From the NCBI GenBank assembly GCA_902500755.1, contig CABVRV010000014.1, positions 1-55,668 on the forward strand: DNA of 55,668 nucleotides. The letters are read 5' to 3'. Below are positions 1 through 9,560 of this stretch, piece by piece. The notes under the pieces are model-generated. The model was not told where the DNA came from and made no database searches. It saw only the letters and a list, made by a program, of their open reading frames with translations. The translations under genes were made by a program, and so were the position numbers. Each line of letters starts with the position of its first letter. Position 1 is the stretch's first letter. The DNA comes from an uncultured Nitrospira sp. (GTDB taxonomy: Bacteria > Nitrospirota > Nitrospiria > Nitrospirales > Nitrospiraceae).

Positions 1-59
1 CCGTGCGGGAAGGTGGCAAGACGGTGGGCTCGGGCGTCGTGACGGAAATCCTGGCGTAG
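1..59 (+). CDS. tuf: elongation factor Tu, C-terminal end (partial)
   Basis: The window opens inside a gene. The frame starting at base 3 reads VREGGKTVGSGVVTEILA and stops at 57-59, which is the canonical EF-Tu C-terminus (domain 3). EF-Tu delivers aminoacyl-tRNA to the ribosome. It lies 38 bases before rpsJ in the same direction, the usual str-to-S10 junction. Only 18 residues are visible, so the paralogue cannot be told, but the match to the family end is clear. Confidence 0.9.
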   Translation, partial: VREGGKTVGSGVVTEILA

Positions 60-97
60 GTCGGAACGCGTTCGGTTGATAGATTAGGAGTAACGAC

Positions 98-409
98 GTG
101 AAGGTCGATCAGCGAATTAGAATAAGGTTGAGGGGGTTCGACTATAGGGTGCTCGATCAGTCTGTGAGTGAAATCGTTGAGACTGTTCGACGCAGTGGGG
201 CAAGAGTAATCGGGCCGATTCCACTTCCCACTCGAATTGAAAAGATCACGGTTCAGCGATCGACGCATGCCGACAAGAAGTCACGCGAACAGTTTGAGAT
301 GCGCACGCACAAACGATTGCTCGATATCATGGAGCCGACGCCTGAAACGATGGATTCCCTGATGAAGCTCAATCTAGCGGCCGGTGTGGACGTAGAGATA
401 AAGTTATGA
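98..409 (+). CDS. rpsJ: 30S ribosomal protein S10
   Basis: S10 is a component of the 30S head and, in other bacteria, a partner of NusB in antitermination. The 103-residue protein has the family length and the signatures [13 protein letters not shown] near the N-terminus and GPIPLPTR around residues 39-46. It starts with GTG at 98, preceded by AGGAG at 86-90. It is the first gene of the S10 cluster, directly after tuf. Confidence 0.97.
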   Translation: MKVDQRIRIRLRGFDYRVLDQSVSEIVETVRRSGARVIGPIPLPTRIEKITVQRSTHADKKSREQFEMRTHKRLLDIMEPTPETMDSLMKLNLAAGVDVEIKL

Positions 410-475
410 ACTCGAGTGTGAACGGCTGAATCTTAGGGAACGGCACTCAGGCTCAATGCATAGCACTGGACAAAT

Positions 476-1096
476 ATGACAAACGGACTGATTGGGAAAA
501 AACTCGGAATGACGCAAGTGTTCGATGAGACTCGCTTGACGCCTGTCACTGTCATCGAGGCTGGTCCATGCCGAGTTGTCACTGTGCGGACAAAAGAGAG
601 GGATCGGTACGAGGCGGTTCAGCTTTCATTTGGTGAAGTGAAAGAGCGTAAGCTTTCAAAATCGGAACTTGGTCATCTAAAGAAAAATCAAGCATCGCCC
701 AGCCGTATCTTGCGAGAATTTAAGAAAGACGGTGAAGCGACAGTGGGGCAATTCGTCACGGTCGAGATGTTTAAGAAGGGTGATTGGGTTGATGTGATCG
801 GCGTTTCAAAGGGTAAGGGATTTCAAGGTGTTGTGAAGCGACATCACTACGCTGGCGGCCCTGAATCGCATGGGTCCATGTTTCATCGGGCTCCTGGGTC
901 AATTGGAGCCAGTTCATTTCCATCTCGTGTCTGGAAGGGGAAAACGCTGCCAGGCCATATGGGATCGGAGCGAGTGACAGTTCATCGCTTGAAGGTCGTT
1001 GAGTCACGGTTGGATGAAAATCTCTTATTTGTGCGCGGTGCGGTTCCTGGGGCAGCGAATGGAATCGTGGTCGTGCGGAAGTCTAAGAAGAGCTAG
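476..1096 (+). CDS. rplC: 50S ribosomal protein L3
   Basis: L3 is an early-assembly 23S rRNA-binding protein whose central loop reaches the peptidyl transferase centre. The 206-residue protein has the N-terminal [15 protein letters not shown] and the loop motif [20 protein letters not shown]. The central loop continues through [16 protein letters not shown] to [12 protein letters not shown]. It carries His where many proteobacterial L3 proteins have the methylated Gln. The ATG at 476 follows a 66-base gap after rpsJ, and the stop is two bases before rplD. Confidence 0.98.
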   Translation: MTNGLIGKKLGMTQVFDETRLTPVTVIEAGPCRVVTVRTKERDRYEAVQLSFGEVKERKLSKSELGHLKKNQASPSRILREFKKDGEATVGQFVTVEMFKKGDWVDVIGVSKGKGFQGVVKRHHYAGGPESHGSMFHRAPGSIGASSFPSRVWKGKTLPGHMGSERVTVHRLKVVESRLDENLLFVRGAVPGAANGIVVVRKSKKS

Positions 1097-1098
1097 AT

Positions 1099-1722
1099 AT
1101 GCCTACTATCGATCTGGTGGATTTGCAAAAAAAGAAAGTTGGGACGGTTGATCTGTCTCCGCAAGTCTTTGGGTGCGAGCCTCGTGCCAGTCTGGTGCAT
1201 GAAGCGGTGATTATGCAACGTGCTTGCGAGCGGAGGGGGACTGCGTCGACTTTGCGTCGAGGTGAGGTAAGTGGGTCTGGCAAAAAGCCCTGGAAGCAAA
1301 AGCATACCGGACGTGCTCGAGCCGGCTCGCTTCGTTCTCCAGTCTGGCGCCATGGAGGGAGTGTATTCGGGCCGAAACCAAGAAGTTACGCCTATTCAAT
1401 GCCCAAGAAAAAGTATCGAGCTGCTCTCCAGAGTGCGTTATCGGCTAAGGTAGCTGAGGGAAAATTGTTTGTGGTGTCCGATCTTTCCCTGCAACAGCCA
1501 AGGACAAAACTCTTGGCTCAAGCCTTGAGGCAATTCAGTGGAGGTGCTCACGCGCTGGTGATCATCGGGAAATCGCAGCCCGAAATCCTGCAAGCCGCAG
1601 AAAATTTGAATGACGTGAAAGTTCTCAGCGCAGATCAATTGAATGTCTACGACATTGTTCGCGCCCGCGTGATTCTGATCGCAGAGCGAGAGCTTGGGCC
1701 TGTGAGTGAGGTCTGGTCATGA
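1099..1722 (+). CDS. rplD: 50S ribosomal protein L4
   Basis: L4 binds 23S rRNA and lines the exit tunnel; in gamma-proteobacteria it also represses its own operon. The extended tunnel loop is visible as VSGSGKKPWKQKHTGRARAGS, and the globular Rossmann-like part follows (VIIGKSQPEILQAAENLNDVKVL). It is 207 aa, the normal size. It starts two bases after rplC stops and overlaps rplW by four bases (ATGA), which suggests translational coupling. Confidence 0.97.
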   Translation: MPTIDLVDLQKKKVGTVDLSPQVFGCEPRASLVHEAVIMQRACERRGTASTLRRGEVSGSGKKPWKQKHTGRARAGSLRSPVWRHGGSVFGPKPRSYAYSMPKKKYRAALQSALSAKVAEGKLFVVSDLSLQQPRTKLLAQALRQFSGGAHALVIIGKSQPEILQAAENLNDVKVLSADQLNVYDIVRARVILIAERELGPVSEVWS

Positions 1723-2012
1723 AGATTGAGATGCACAGAGTCTTGGTTCAGCCGTTATTGACTGAAAAGATCACTGGACTTCGAGAGAAAACCAATACCG
1801 TCGGTTTCGTGGTCCATCCCGAAGCGAATCGAGTTCAGATCAAGCAAGCGGTCGAGGCCCTGCTCAAAGTTAAGGTTGAGAAGGTCAATCTCATGAATGT
1901 TCGTGGAAAGGTCAAGCGGCTCGGTCGTTTTTCCGGTAAACGTTCTGATTGGAAAAAAGCTTTTGTCACGCTTAAAGAAGGTGAAAAGCTGGAGATGTAC
2001 GAAAGCGCCTAA
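1719..2012 (+). CDS. rplW: 50S ribosomal protein L23
   Basis: L23 sits at the tunnel exit and is a docking site for trigger factor and SRP. The 97-residue protein shows LVQPLLTEKITGLREK at the N-terminus and KVEKVNLMNVRGKVKRLGR in the middle, typical of the family. The start overlaps the rplD stop by four bases (ATGA). Confidence 0.96.
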   Translation: MKIEMHRVLVQPLLTEKITGLREKTNTVGFVVHPEANRVQIKQAVEALLKVKVEKVNLMNVRGKVKRLGRFSGKRSDWKKAFVTLKEGEKLEMYESA

Positions 2013-2061
2013 TCTTGATCGCGGCCTGTTCGGTAGGGTCTAGAGGGTAAAGAGGTATTGC

Positions 2062-2904
2062 ATGGGTTTAAAAGTCTATCGTCCAACATCTGCAGGTCGT
2101 CGAGGTATGACGGCCGTAGTGTCCGAGGATCTCATCGAGAAGAAGCCGGAAAAGTCATTAACCTCGTTTCATTTGCGAAGTGGCGGCCGGAACAATAATG
2201 GGCGGATAACTGTTCGGTTTCGTGGAGGTGGGCATAAGCGGCTCTATCGGGAAATTGATTTTCGTCGAGACAAAGTCGGTATTTCAGCAAAGGTTGCAGC
2301 TATCGAGTATGATCCGAATCGATCTGCAAGGATAGCGCTGTTGAAATATCGAGACGGGGAGAAGCGGTATATCTTGGCTCCGGTCGGACTTAGTTTAAAC
2401 GATGAAGTCCAATCTGGTCCACAGGCAGAGATTCGACCGGGGAATGCGCTTCCATTGGTGAATATGCCTCTTGGCACGACCATCCATAACCTCGAATTGA
2501 AGGCCGGTAAAGGTGGGCAATTGATCCGAAGTGCCGGTGGGTTCGCGCAGGTCATGGGGCGTGATGGCGACTATGTGCAGGTTCGACTGAAGTCCGGAGA
2601 AATGCGGAGAATTTTGGGTGTGTGTATGGCGACGGTCGGACAAGTCGGTAATGTGGATCATGAAAATGTCAGTGTCGGAAAAGCGGGACGGGGCCGATGG
2701 AAGGGGAAAAGACCGCATGTTCGTGGCGTGGTCATGAACCCGGTCGACCATCCGCATGGAGGAGGAGAAGGAAAGTCAGGACAGGGAAATCCGCATCCTG
2801 TTTCGCCATGGGGTCTTCCGACGAAGGGCTATAAGACCAGGCAAAATAAAAAGACCGACAAGTTTATCATTGCTCGACGAAAGTCAGGAGTGCGCAATGC
2901 CTAG
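2062..2904 (+). CDS. rplB: 50S ribosomal protein L2
   Basis: L2 is required for subunit association and peptidyl transferase activity. The protein is 280 aa, the expected length. It contains [19 protein letters not shown] near the N-terminus and the signature [14 protein letters not shown] with the conserved functional His near residue 231. It ends inside the start region of rpsS (eight-base overlap). Confidence 0.98.
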   Translation: MGLKVYRPTSAGRRGMTAVVSEDLIEKKPEKSLTSFHLRSGGRNNNGRITVRFRGGGHKRLYREIDFRRDKVGISAKVAAIEYDPNRSARIALLKYRDGEKRYILAPVGLSLNDEVQSGPQAEIRPGNALPLVNMPLGTTIHNLELKAGKGGQLIRSAGGFAQVMGRDGDYVQVRLKSGEMRRILGVCMATVGQVGNVDHENVSVGKAGRGRWKGKRPHVRGVVMNPVDHPHGGGEGKSGQGNPHPVSPWGLPTKGYKTRQNKKTDKFIIARRKSGVRNA

Positions 2905-3184
2905 ATCGGTTAGTAAAGGGGCGTTTATCGACGGTCATTTGCTTAAGAAGGTGGAGCAGATGAATCAGACGAAGGATCGTAGGTTGATCAAGACGTGGTC
3001 GCGCCGCTCGACGGTCGTTCCTGACATGATCGGCCATACCTTCGCTGTTCACAACGGGAAAAAATTTATCCCCGTGTTTGTGACCGAAAACATGGTCGGT
3101 CATAAATTGGGCGAGTTTGCGCCAACGCGGTTTTTTAAGGGGCACGGACAGGCCAAGACTGAGAAGGCCGTCGCGCTGAAGTAG
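2897..3184 (+). CDS. rpsS: 30S ribosomal protein S19
   Basis: S19 belongs to the 30S head and contacts S13 and the A-site region. The start is the ATG at 2897, giving [20 protein letters not shown] and 95 aa, the family length. A longer open frame exists upstream but runs through rplB and is not used. The SD is CAGGAG at 2885-2890. Signatures include [45 protein letters not shown], of which the [10 protein letters not shown] segment is diagnostic. Confidence 0.97.
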   Translation: MPRSVSKGAFIDGHLLKKVEQMNQTKDRRLIKTWSRRSTVVPDMIGHTFAVHNGKKFIPVFVTENMVGHKLGEFAPTRFFKGHGQAKTEKAVALK

Positions 3185-3225
3185 AAGAATTAACGGTATT
3201 GGGTATCGATCACAGGGTTTTGAAG

Positions 3226-3582
3226 ATGACTGAAGCACATGCAATTCTAAGGTTTGTTCGTGTCGCACCGCGCAAAGCCAAGCCGGTGATCGATATGATT
3301 CGCGGCAGGCAGGTGCCGATGGCGTTGGCCATTCTGAAGCACATTCCTCGACATGCCGCTCGAGTCGTCGAAAAGATCGTTCGTTCCGCTGTGGCGAATG
3401 CTGAATTGAAGGAAATGGGAGATAGTGAATCTATGGTAATCTCCAAGGCCTTCGTCAATTGCGGCCCCACGTACAAGCGTGTGCGTGCTCGGTCAATGGG
3501 AAGGGCTAACGCAATTCAGAAGCGTACAAGTCATATCACCGTTGTGGTTACGACACCGGAAAGTCCAGGCAATCGCAAGTAG
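3226..3582 (+). CDS. rplV: 50S ribosomal protein L22
   Basis: L22 lines the exit tunnel; its beta-hairpin lies at the constriction where macrolides act. The ATG at 3226 gives MTEAHAILRFVRVAPRKAKP, matching the family N-terminus, and 118 aa. The open frame extends nine codons upstream to 3199, but that extension is not family-like. The hairpin region CGPTYKRVRARSMGRANAIQ is intact. No strong SD is visible before 3226, so the start rests on homology. Confidence 0.94.
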   Translation: MTEAHAILRFVRVAPRKAKPVIDMIRGRQVPMALAILKHIPRHAARVVEKIVRSAVANAELKEMGDSESMVISKAFVNCGPTYKRVRARSMGRANAIQKRTSHITVVVTTPESPGNRK

Positions 3583-3613
3583 ACTGATTCTCCTTTATTG
3601 AGGCTTATAGCGC

Positions 3614-4285
3614 ATGGGTCAAAAAACACATCCTATTGGTTATCGTCTTGGCTACAACTATACGTGGAGTTCTCGTTGGTATGCCGGGAAAGATTATGCC
3701 AAGCTTCTCCATCAAGACGTCAGAATTAGGAAGATGGTCAAGGCTCGGCTCTATCACGCTGGGGTAGCAAAGGTCGAAATTGAACGTTCTGGAGACCAAA
3801 CCAGAGTGATCATTCATACGGCCCGTCCCGGGATCATCATTGGCCGTAAAGGTGCAGAGGTCGATAAGTTGAAGGCTGACCTAGAGAAACAATATGGAGG
3901 GCAGGTCTACATCACGGTGAAGGAAATCAAAAAACCTGAACTTGATGCTCAACTTGTCAGCGAGAATGTGGCCACTCAACTTGAGAAACGAGTGGCCTTT
4001 CGCCGGGCTATGAAGCGTAGTGTTCAGTCGGCGCTTCGCCTCGGTGCTCAGGGTATTAAGATTATGGTCGCTGGTCGATTAGGAGGCGCAGAAATCGCGC
4101 GAACGGAGTGGTATCGAGAGGGGCGGGTGCCTTTGCACACGCTTCGTGCTGAAATTGATTATGGCTTCGCTGAAGCGCATACAACGATGGGACAGATCGG
4201 AGTGAAGACTTGGATATACAAAGGCGAGCTTCTTCCCGTTCAGCCTATGAAAGCAGAATCATCATTAGATCGCCGGTTTGCGTGA
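3614..4285 (+). CDS. rpsC: 30S ribosomal protein S3
   Basis: S3 forms part of the mRNA entry channel and helicase. The protein is 223 aa. It begins [20 protein letters not shown], has the KH-domain loop [14 protein letters not shown] near residues 75-90 and the C-terminal domain [24 protein letters not shown]. It starts at the ATG at 3614 and is followed after 12 bases by rplP. Confidence 0.98.
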   Translation: MGQKTHPIGYRLGYNYTWSSRWYAGKDYAKLLHQDVRIRKMVKARLYHAGVAKVEIERSGDQTRVIIHTARPGIIIGRKGAEVDKLKADLEKQYGGQVYITVKEIKKPELDAQLVSENVATQLEKRVAFRRAMKRSVQSALRLGAQGIKIMVAGRLGGAEIARTEWYREGRVPLHTLRAEIDYGFAEAHTTMGQIGVKTWIYKGELLPVQPMKAESSLDRRFA

Positions 4286-4297
4286 GGAGATCGAGCC

Positions 4298-4714
4298 GTG
4301 TTAGCTCCTAAGAAAGTCAAATTCAGAAAAATGCAAAAAGGCCGGATGACAGGTAAGGCCTATCGTGGAGGACAGATCACTCTGGGTGAATTCGGCTTAA
4401 AGGCTTTGGAGCCCGGGTGGATCACGAGTCGCCAGATTGAAGCAGCACGCATTGCGATTACTCGACACGTAAAGCGTGGTGGGCAGGTCTGGACGCGTAT
4501 TTTCCCGGATAAGCCTATTACCAAAAAGCCAGCGGAAACTCGAATGGGAAAAGGAAAAGGTAATCCTGAATATTGGGTGGCCGTGGTGAAGCCTGGTCGG
4601 ATCCTTTATGAGATGGATGGAGTCACTCCGGAAACTGCTCGAGAGGCGTTTCGGCTTGCGTCTCACAAGTTGCCTATCGCGACAAAATTAGTTGTCCGCG
4701 GTGAGTTTGGCTAA
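4298..4714 (+). CDS. rplP: 50S ribosomal protein L16
   Basis: L16 organises the A-site of the 50S subunit. The protein is 138 aa and starts with GTG ([19 protein letters not shown]). Signatures are [11 protein letters not shown], the [21 protein letters not shown] block and [19 protein letters not shown]. The upstream SD is GAGGAGA at 4282-4288. Confidence 0.97.
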   Translation: MLAPKKVKFRKMQKGRMTGKAYRGGQITLGEFGLKALEPGWITSRQIEAARIAITRHVKRGGQVWTRIFPDKPITKKPAETRMGKGKGNPEYWVAVVKPGRILYEMDGVTPETAREAFRLASHKLPIATKLVVRGEFG

Positions 4715-4750
4715 GTTCCTGCTGGTGCAAATAGAGATCAAGGTGAGTGT

Positions 4751-4966
4751 ATGGCATTAGACATGAAAGAACTGCGAAATATGACGGTGGGCGAGCTTGC
4801 CGAGAAAGAAAAGCAGCTGGTGCAAGAGCTGTTCAATCTGCGTTTTCAGTTCGGTACCGGACGTCTTGAAAATCCGATGCAGATTCGAAAAACCAAACGG
4901 GATATCGCCCGGGTGAAGACGGTTCTTCAGCAGGGGATTGATCGAACTGAAGCGGCGAAGGGGTAA
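4751..4966 (+). CDS. rpmC: 50S ribosomal protein L29
   Basis: L29 is a small helical-hairpin protein next to L23 at the tunnel exit. The protein is 71 aa with the family blocks KELRNMTVGELAEKEKQL and LFNLRFQFGTGRLENPMQI. The ATG start at 4751 follows AAGGTGAG at 4740-4747. It precedes rpsQ, as in nearly all bacterial spc-region operons. Confidence 0.96.
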   Translation: MALDMKELRNMTVGELAEKEKQLVQELFNLRFQFGTGRLENPMQIRKTKRDIARVKTVLQQGIDRTEAAKG

Positions 4967-4975
4967 AGGACACTT

Positions 4976-5242
4976 ATGGCTGAAGTGGTGAAACGCCGTC
5001 ATTGGTATGGCGATGTGGTCAGTAATAAAATGCAGAAGACGGTCGTCGTGGTGGTGTCAAGATCGGTCGTTCATCCGATCTACAAAAAAGTTCTCAGGCG
5101 AGTGACGAGACTAAAAGCTCATGACGAAAGTGGCGTCTGTAAAGTGGGGGATCGGGTCAAGCTTGTCCAGACGAGACCGCTGAGCAAGGAAAAGAATTGG
5201 CGTGTCGTGCAGGTTATGGAAAAAGGACAGCCTGAAAAGTAG
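4976..5242 (+). CDS. rpsQ: 30S ribosomal protein S17
   Basis: S17 is a primary 16S rRNA binding OB-fold protein. The protein is 88 aa. The conserved part is GDVVSNKMQKTVVVVVSR, then VHPIYKKVLRRVTRLKAHDE and VGDRVKLVQTRPLSKEKNWRV. It lies nine bases after the rpmC stop. Confidence 0.96.
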   Translation: MAEVVKRRHWYGDVVSNKMQKTVVVVVSRSVVHPIYKKVLRRVTRLKAHDESGVCKVGDRVKLVQTRPLSKEKNWRVVQVMEKGQPEK

Positions 5243-5293
5243 AAGAACTTTTTCTCCGGCTTCTACACTCGTGATACCCGCAGGAAGATTGCA

Positions 5294-5662
5294 ATGATTC
5301 AGAATTATACATATATGGATGTGGCTGACAATTCCGGGGCCAAGCAGGCCATGTGCTTTCATGTCTTTGGAGGCACGAGACGGCGCTATGCATCGTTAGG
5401 TGACATTGTGGTGGTGGCTGTCAAGGAAGCGATACCTCAGGCGAGTGTGAAGAAGGGCGACGTGAGTCGAGCGGTCATCGTTCGCACGACAAAGGAAGTT
5501 CGAAGAGAAGATGGGTCGTATATCAAGTTCGATCGGAATGCGTGTGTCCTGATTAATAAAGACGGTGAACCGATTGGAACTCGTATCTTCGGACCTGTTG
5601 CCCGGGAGCTTCGCTGGAAGAAATTCATGAAGATCATTTCCCTGGCACCAGAAGTTTTGTGA
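5294..5662 (+). CDS. rplN: 50S ribosomal protein L14
   Basis: L14 forms part of inter-subunit bridges. The protein is 122 aa, exactly the family length. It begins [20 protein letters not shown] and ends [20 protein letters not shown]. The SD is CAGGAAG at 5281-5287. Confidence 0.98.
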   Translation: MIQNYTYMDVADNSGAKQAMCFHVFGGTRRRYASLGDIVVVAVKEAIPQASVKKGDVSRAVIVRTTKEVRREDGSYIKFDRNACVLINKDGEPIGTRIFGPVARELRWKKFMKIISLAPEVL

Positions 5663-5681
5663 AGGGGAGCGAACGAGGAGC

Positions 5682-6014
5682 ATGGTGGAAGCACTGAGAA
5701 AAAGTAGAATTCGTAAAGGTGATATGGTTGTCGTGGTTTCTGGCCGTGAACGAGGGAAGACCGGCAAGGTACTTTCCGTTGACCTCAGGACCGGTAAAGT
5801 GATTGTGGAAAAGTTGAATATTATCAAGCGACACACAAAACCGAATCAGAAAGCGAAGCAGGGGGGCATATTGGAGCGAGAAGCCCCGCTGCAGATTTCA
5901 AACGTCATGTTTTTTTGCCCGGTGACGCAAAAGCCCACGCGAATTGGGGTGCGCCTTTTAGAAGACGGGCGGCGGGTCCGCTTTAGTAAGAAATCCAACG
6001 AGACTGTGGAATAG
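5682..6014 (+). CDS. rplX: 50S ribosomal protein L24
   Basis: L24 is an assembly-initiating 23S rRNA protein with a KOW motif. The KOW part is [20 protein letters not shown] near residues 10-29. It is followed by [15 protein letters not shown] and a ProGln-type core ending in [22 protein letters not shown]. It is 110 aa with an ATG start preceded by GAGGAG at 5675-5680. Confidence 0.97.
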   Translation: MVEALRKSRIRKGDMVVVVSGRERGKTGKVLSVDLRTGKVIVEKLNIIKRHTKPNQKAKQGGILEREAPLQISNVMFFCPVTQKPTRIGVRLLEDGRRVRFSKKSNETVE

Positions 6015-6023
6015 GGTTAGGTT

Positions 6024-6671
6024 ATGGCTAAGGAACCGAAAAACCAATCAAGCAAATCATCTGAACGAAAGAGTGCGAAGAAGGACACCTCACCTCCGCA
6101 GTTGGATCAGGGAAGCGAGGAATCGAAGTTTCGCCCAAGGCTTCGCGATATGTATGAACAGCAAGTCATTCCGGCGCTGATGAAAGAGTTTGGGTATAAG
6201 AACGTGATGCAAGTGCCCAAGCTTGAGCGTATGGTGCTGAATGTTGGGATGGGTGAGGCCATTCAGAATGTGAAGCTCTTAGAGGGTGCCGTAACTGAAT
6301 TGGGAATGATTACAGGGCAAAAGCCAGTTGTCACGAGAGCGAAAAAAGCCATTGCTGGTTTCAAGCTGAGGCAAGGATTGCCGATTGGTGCCAAAGTGAC
6401 GCTCCGGAGTCGACGGATGTATGAATTCTTCGATCGGTTGGTATCGTTGGCACTGCCTCGTATCCGTGACTTCCGAGGGGTATCCCCCAAAGCGTTCGAT
6501 GGTCGGGGTAATTATACGCTTGGGTTGAAAGAACAGCTGATCTTTCCGGAAATCAAGTACGATGAAGTGGCATCCATTCATGGCATGGATATTACTGTGG
6601 TCACCACAGCCAAGACGAACGACGAAGGAAAGGCTCTTTTGAAACATCTTGGAATGCCGTTCCGCGCGTGA
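6024..6671 (+). CDS. rplE: 50S ribosomal protein L5 with N-terminal extension
   Basis: L5 binds 5S rRNA and contacts P-site tRNA. Family core begins near residue 38 ([20 protein letters not shown]) and continues with [33 protein letters not shown] and [21 protein letters not shown]. The protein is 215 aa against about 180 in most bacteria. The first 37 or so residues are a Lys/Ser/Glu-rich low-complexity segment ([16 protein letters not shown]). The ATG at 6024 has GGTTAGG nearby. No internal ATG lies close to the core start, so the extension is probably translated. Confidence 0.95.
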   Translation: MAKEPKNQSSKSSERKSAKKDTSPPQLDQGSEESKFRPRLRDMYEQQVIPALMKEFGYKNVMQVPKLERMVLNVGMGEAIQNVKLLEGAVTELGMITGQKPVVTRAKKAIAGFKLRQGLPIGAKVTLRSRRMYEFFDRLVSLALPRIRDFRGVSPKAFDGRGNYTLGLKEQLIFPEIKYDEVASIHGMDITVVTTAKTNDEGKALLKHLGMPFRA

Positions 6672-6717
6672 GGATGGTGGGGGTAGCGATAGTGTTTTTG
6701 GATGGGAGGGGTAATTT

Positions 6718-6903
6718 GTGTCACGATTAGCGCTGAGAAATAAGGCAGCGACAAAGCAGAAGTTCTCCACTCGAGAGTATCACCGCTGTGCTGTCTGCGG
6801 TCGAGTGCGTGGCTATCTTCGTCGATTTCGAATGTGTCGAATTTGTTTTCGCATGATGACGTTGCGTGGGGAGATTCCCGGAGTTCGGAAATCGAGCTGG
6901 TAG
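6718..6903 (+). CDS. rpsN: 30S ribosomal protein S14, zinc-binding type
   Basis: S14 is needed for late 30S assembly. This is the short 61-aa form with a CxxC...CxxC zinc ribbon (CAVCGR and CRIC around residues 23-43). It starts with GTG at 6718 after GGAGGGG at 6704-6710. It occupies the standard position between rplE and rpsH. Confidence 0.95.
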   Translation: MSRLALRNKAATKQKFSTREYHRCAVCGRVRGYLRRFRMCRICFRMMTLRGEIPGVRKSSW

Positions 6904-6952
6904 CTGATACTCTCGCGCTGATGACTGCTAAAAGAGAATAGAAGGGGATAGC

Positions 6953-7348
6953 ATGGTTACCGATCCAATCGGCGATCTTCTAGTTCGTTTGAAGAATGGT
7001 GCTCAGCGACGTTTTGAAACAGTCACGGTTCCCACTTCAAAATTGAAACGAGCCATTTTAGAAATTTTGAAGCGGGAAGGGTATGTCGACTCAATCGAAG
7101 ATGAGGTGCGGGATGGGCATCCTGTTCTGAACGTGCGGCTTCGATATATAGGCGAAGGACAGCCTATGATTACGGGGTTGGAGCGCATTAGTAAACCAGG
7201 GCGCCGTGTCTACGTTGGTAGTGAGGATATCAAAAAAGTTCGCAATGGTATTGGCATATCCATTCTCTCTACCTCGAAGGGGATTATGACTGATCAGGAA
7301 TCTCGCAAAATTCATCTCGGAGGCGAGGTTCTTTGTTCGGTGTGGTAA
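6953..7348 (+). CDS. rpsH: 30S ribosomal protein S8
   Basis: S8 is a primary binder of 16S helix 21 and, in enterobacteria, the spc-operon repressor. The protein is 131 aa. It begins MVTDPIGDLLVRLKNGAQRR and ends with the diagnostic block GIGISILSTSKGIMTDQESR then GGEVLCSVW. The SD is AAGGGGA at 6942-6948. Confidence 0.97.
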   Translation: MVTDPIGDLLVRLKNGAQRRFETVTVPTSKLKRAILEILKREGYVDSIEDEVRDGHPVLNVRLRYIGEGQPMITGLERISKPGRRVYVGSEDIKKVRNGIGISILSTSKGIMTDQESRKIHLGGEVLCSVW

Positions 7349-7384
7349 ATCGGTTCAATCTCGATTGAAGGATAGAAATACGTT

Positions 7385-7921
7385 ATGTCTCGCATTGGGA
7401 AAAAACCAATTGCCATTCCTGGTGGAGTGGAAGTCAAAGTCGCGGGATCCACGGTGTCGGTCAAGGGGCCACTCGGGAAGTTAGATTGGTCTCTCGTGCA
7501 TGGGGTGAAGGTGGCGGTCAGTAATGGCCAGCTCATTGTCGATCGTGCAAACGATGATCGAAAGGTGAGGGCGTTGCATGGCCTGACTCGTGCTGAGCTG
7601 AACAATATGATTCAGGGTGTTACAAAAGGTTACGAACGTTCGCTCGAAATTACCGGGGTCGGGTACAAGACTCAGCTTCAGGGTCGGACGTTAAGCTTCA
7701 ATGTTGGATACATTAATCCGGTGATCTATCAAGTGCCGGCAGGTATCGATGTAAAGGTTGATAAGCAGACGCTGATCAACCTCAAGGGAGTTGATAAGCG
7801 GTTGGTAGGTCAGGTTGCAGCTGACCTGCGTGCCATTAAACCGCCGGATGTCTATAAGCAAAAAGGTGTCCGGTATGCTGGTGAAATCTTGCGGAAAAAA
7901 GAAGGCAAGACAGGGAAGTAG
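7385..7921 (+). CDS. rplF: 50S ribosomal protein L6
   Basis: L6 sits near the sarcin-ricin loop and the factor-binding site. The protein is 178 aa. It starts MSRIGKKPIAIPGGVEVKV and has two repeated domains. The C-terminal signature is KPPDVYKQKGVRYAGEILRKKEGKTGK. It is followed nine bases later by rplR. Confidence 0.97.
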   Translation: MSRIGKKPIAIPGGVEVKVAGSTVSVKGPLGKLDWSLVHGVKVAVSNGQLIVDRANDDRKVRALHGLTRAELNNMIQGVTKGYERSLEITGVGYKTQLQGRTLSFNVGYINPVIYQVPAGIDVKVDKQTLINLKGVDKRLVGQVAADLRAIKPPDVYKQKGVRYAGEILRKKEGKTGK

Positions 7922-7930
7922 GAACTGACG

Positions 7931-8296
7931 ATGAATGCGGCAAACAAGGTTCAACAACTTGAGCGACGACGACGGCGAGTGCGACAAGTCATTCTAGGGA
8001 CGGCAGAGCGACCACGATTGAACGTCTTTAGAAGCACGGCTCATATCTATGCCCAAATTATCGATGATATTCGGGGTACGACGCTGGCTGCTGCCTCATC
8101 TCTTGATAAGGCGCTTCGTAAAACCCTCAAGTCAACTGGTGGAATTGAAGCGGCCAAAGCAGTTGGCAAACTAATAGCGGATCGTGCCAAGGCTGCAAAG
8201 GTCACAGCGGTTGTTTTTGACCGAGGGGGGCGGATGTATCACGGTCGTATCAAAGCCCTTGCGGATGCATCCCGTGAAGGGGGATTGAAATTTTAG
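7931..8296 (+). CDS. rplR: 50S ribosomal protein L18
   Basis: L18 binds 5S rRNA together with L5 and L25. The protein is 121 aa. Core signatures are [33 protein letters not shown], and the C-terminal [27 protein letters not shown]. The ATG at 7931 follows the rplF stop closely. Confidence 0.96.
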   Translation: MNAANKVQQLERRRRRVRQVILGTAERPRLNVFRSTAHIYAQIIDDIRGTTLAAASSLDKALRKTLKSTGGIEAAKAVGKLIADRAKAAKVTAVVFDRGGRMYHGRIKALADASREGGLKF

Positions 8297-8382
8297 GCTG
8301 AGATGGGGCCAGAGGCGAGTATGGTAACACCGGTAAGTCTCTTAATGAACTGTCAGCGAACTTAGGACTGAGGGGTACGAGC

Positions 8383-8892
8383 GTGCGAGTCAATCCCGAT
8401 GAATTGAGCCTGAAAGATAAAGTTGTATTCATCAACCGAGTTGCAAAGGTTGTCAAGGGTGGGAAGCGCTTCAACTTCTGTGCCCTCGTAGTCGTTGGGG
8501 ATGGCCATGGATGGGTCGGAATCGGGAAGGGAAAGGCCGCCGAGGTTCCGGTTGCGATTTCTAAAGCCGTCGAGCAGGCGAAAAAACATCTCGTTCATGT
8601 CCCGCTCAAGGGTGGGACTATCCCGCATGAAGTCCACGGTTTGTTCGGGGCGGAACACGTGTTGCTGAAACCCGCGGTCGATGGAACAGGCATCATCGCT
8701 GGGGGCGCCGTTCGTGCCGTTGTGGAATTAGTCGGTGCCCACAATATCATTGCGAAAACTCTCGGGCGCGGCAATCCATTCAATACAGTTCGCGCCACAC
8801 TCGACGGACTAACCCAGCTAAGAAATTTGGATGATGTCCTTCGCTTCCGCCGGCAAGCTGTCGTCGAAGCGCGGGAAAGGGCAACGGTCTAA
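8383..8892 (+). CDS. rpsE: 30S ribosomal protein S5
   Basis: S5 contributes to mRNA entry and decoding fidelity. The protein is 169 aa. It starts with GTG at 8383, preceded by GAGGGG at 8369-8374. The double-stranded RNA-binding part reads [19 protein letters not shown], then [14 protein letters not shown]. The C-terminal domain includes [20 protein letters not shown]. An 86-base gap precedes it, longer than most gaps in this operon; no other gene is seen there. Confidence 0.97.
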   Translation: MRVNPDELSLKDKVVFINRVAKVVKGGKRFNFCALVVVGDGHGWVGIGKGKAAEVPVAISKAVEQAKKHLVHVPLKGGTIPHEVHGLFGAEHVLLKPAVDGTGIIAGGAVRAVVELVGAHNIIAKTLGRGNPFNTVRATLDGLTQLRNLDDVLRFRRQAVVEARERATV

Positions 8893-9114
8893 ATGAGTGC
8901 AGCACAATCATCAACAAAAACTCCTCGGTCGAAAGTGAACAACGTGCGAGTAACACTGAAGCGAAGTCCAATCGGGACACCAGAGCGCCATCGCCTTGTC
9001 TTGCGTGGCCTAGGTCTCCGACACATTCGTCAAACGGTTGTCCGTCCTGATACACCGCAAGTACGAGGGATGATCCAAAAAGTTGGTTATCTGCTTGAGG
9101 TTGGCAAGCCATGA
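8893..9114 (+). CDS. rpmD: 50S ribosomal protein L30
   Basis: L30 is a small, non-universal 50S protein. The protein is 73 aa; the conserved part begins at [20 protein letters not shown] and continues [21 protein letters not shown] short Ser/Thr-rich segment of about 17 residues precedes it. It starts immediately after the rpsE stop and overlaps rplO by four bases (ATGA). Confidence 0.95.
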   Translation: MSAAQSSTKTPRSKVNNVRVTLKRSPIGTPERHRLVLRGLGLRHIRQTVVRPDTPQVRGMIQKVGYLLEVGKP

Positions 9115-9560
9115 ATCTTCATGAATTGGCCCCAGCAAGAGGGGCAAAAAAGCGACGAAAGCGTATTGGGCGCGGACCTGGTTCCGGTCATGGAAAAACT
9201 GCCACCAAAGGGCATAAAGGGATACTGGCTCGATCCGGGGGAGGTAAGCGCCCAGGCTTCGAGGGTGGACAGATGCCGTTGGTGCGTCGGCTTCCGAAGT
9301 TTGGTTTCACAAACCCATCCAGAGTGGAATATGCCATCGTCAACCTGACAAGTCTTGCAGATTGGACAGGGAGCGAGACAATCACTCCGCAGGCGATGGT
9401 TGATGCCGGGTTAGTGAAGCGGAAAAAGCGACCGATCAAGATTTTAGGTAATGGCGAGCTAAAGAAGCCTCTCGTCGTTCAGGCTCATAAGTTCAGTAAG
9501 TCGGCAGAGGCGAAGATCCAAGCGGCCGGAGGGCGAGTCGAGGTTATCGGCGGTGCTTGA
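9111..9560 (+). CDS. rplO: 50S ribosomal protein L15
   Basis: L15 is a late assembly protein of the 50S subunit. The protein is 149 aa. It begins [20 protein letters not shown] and has the Gly/Arg-rich extended loop [17 protein letters not shown], then [18 protein letters not shown]. The C-terminal domain ends [15 protein letters not shown]. It overlaps secY by eight bases. Confidence 0.97.
   Translation: MNLHELAPARGAKKRRKRIGRGPGSGHGKTATKGHKGILARSGGGKRPGFEGGQMPLVRRLPKFGFTNPSRVEYAIVNLTSLADWTGSETITPQAMVDAGLVKRKKRPIKILGNGELKKPLVVQAHKFSKSAEAKIQAAGGRVEVIGGA

Noticed and set aside
2395-2757. Minus-strand frames inside rplB
   Set aside because: Antisense to a universally conserved ribosomal protein; shadow frames.
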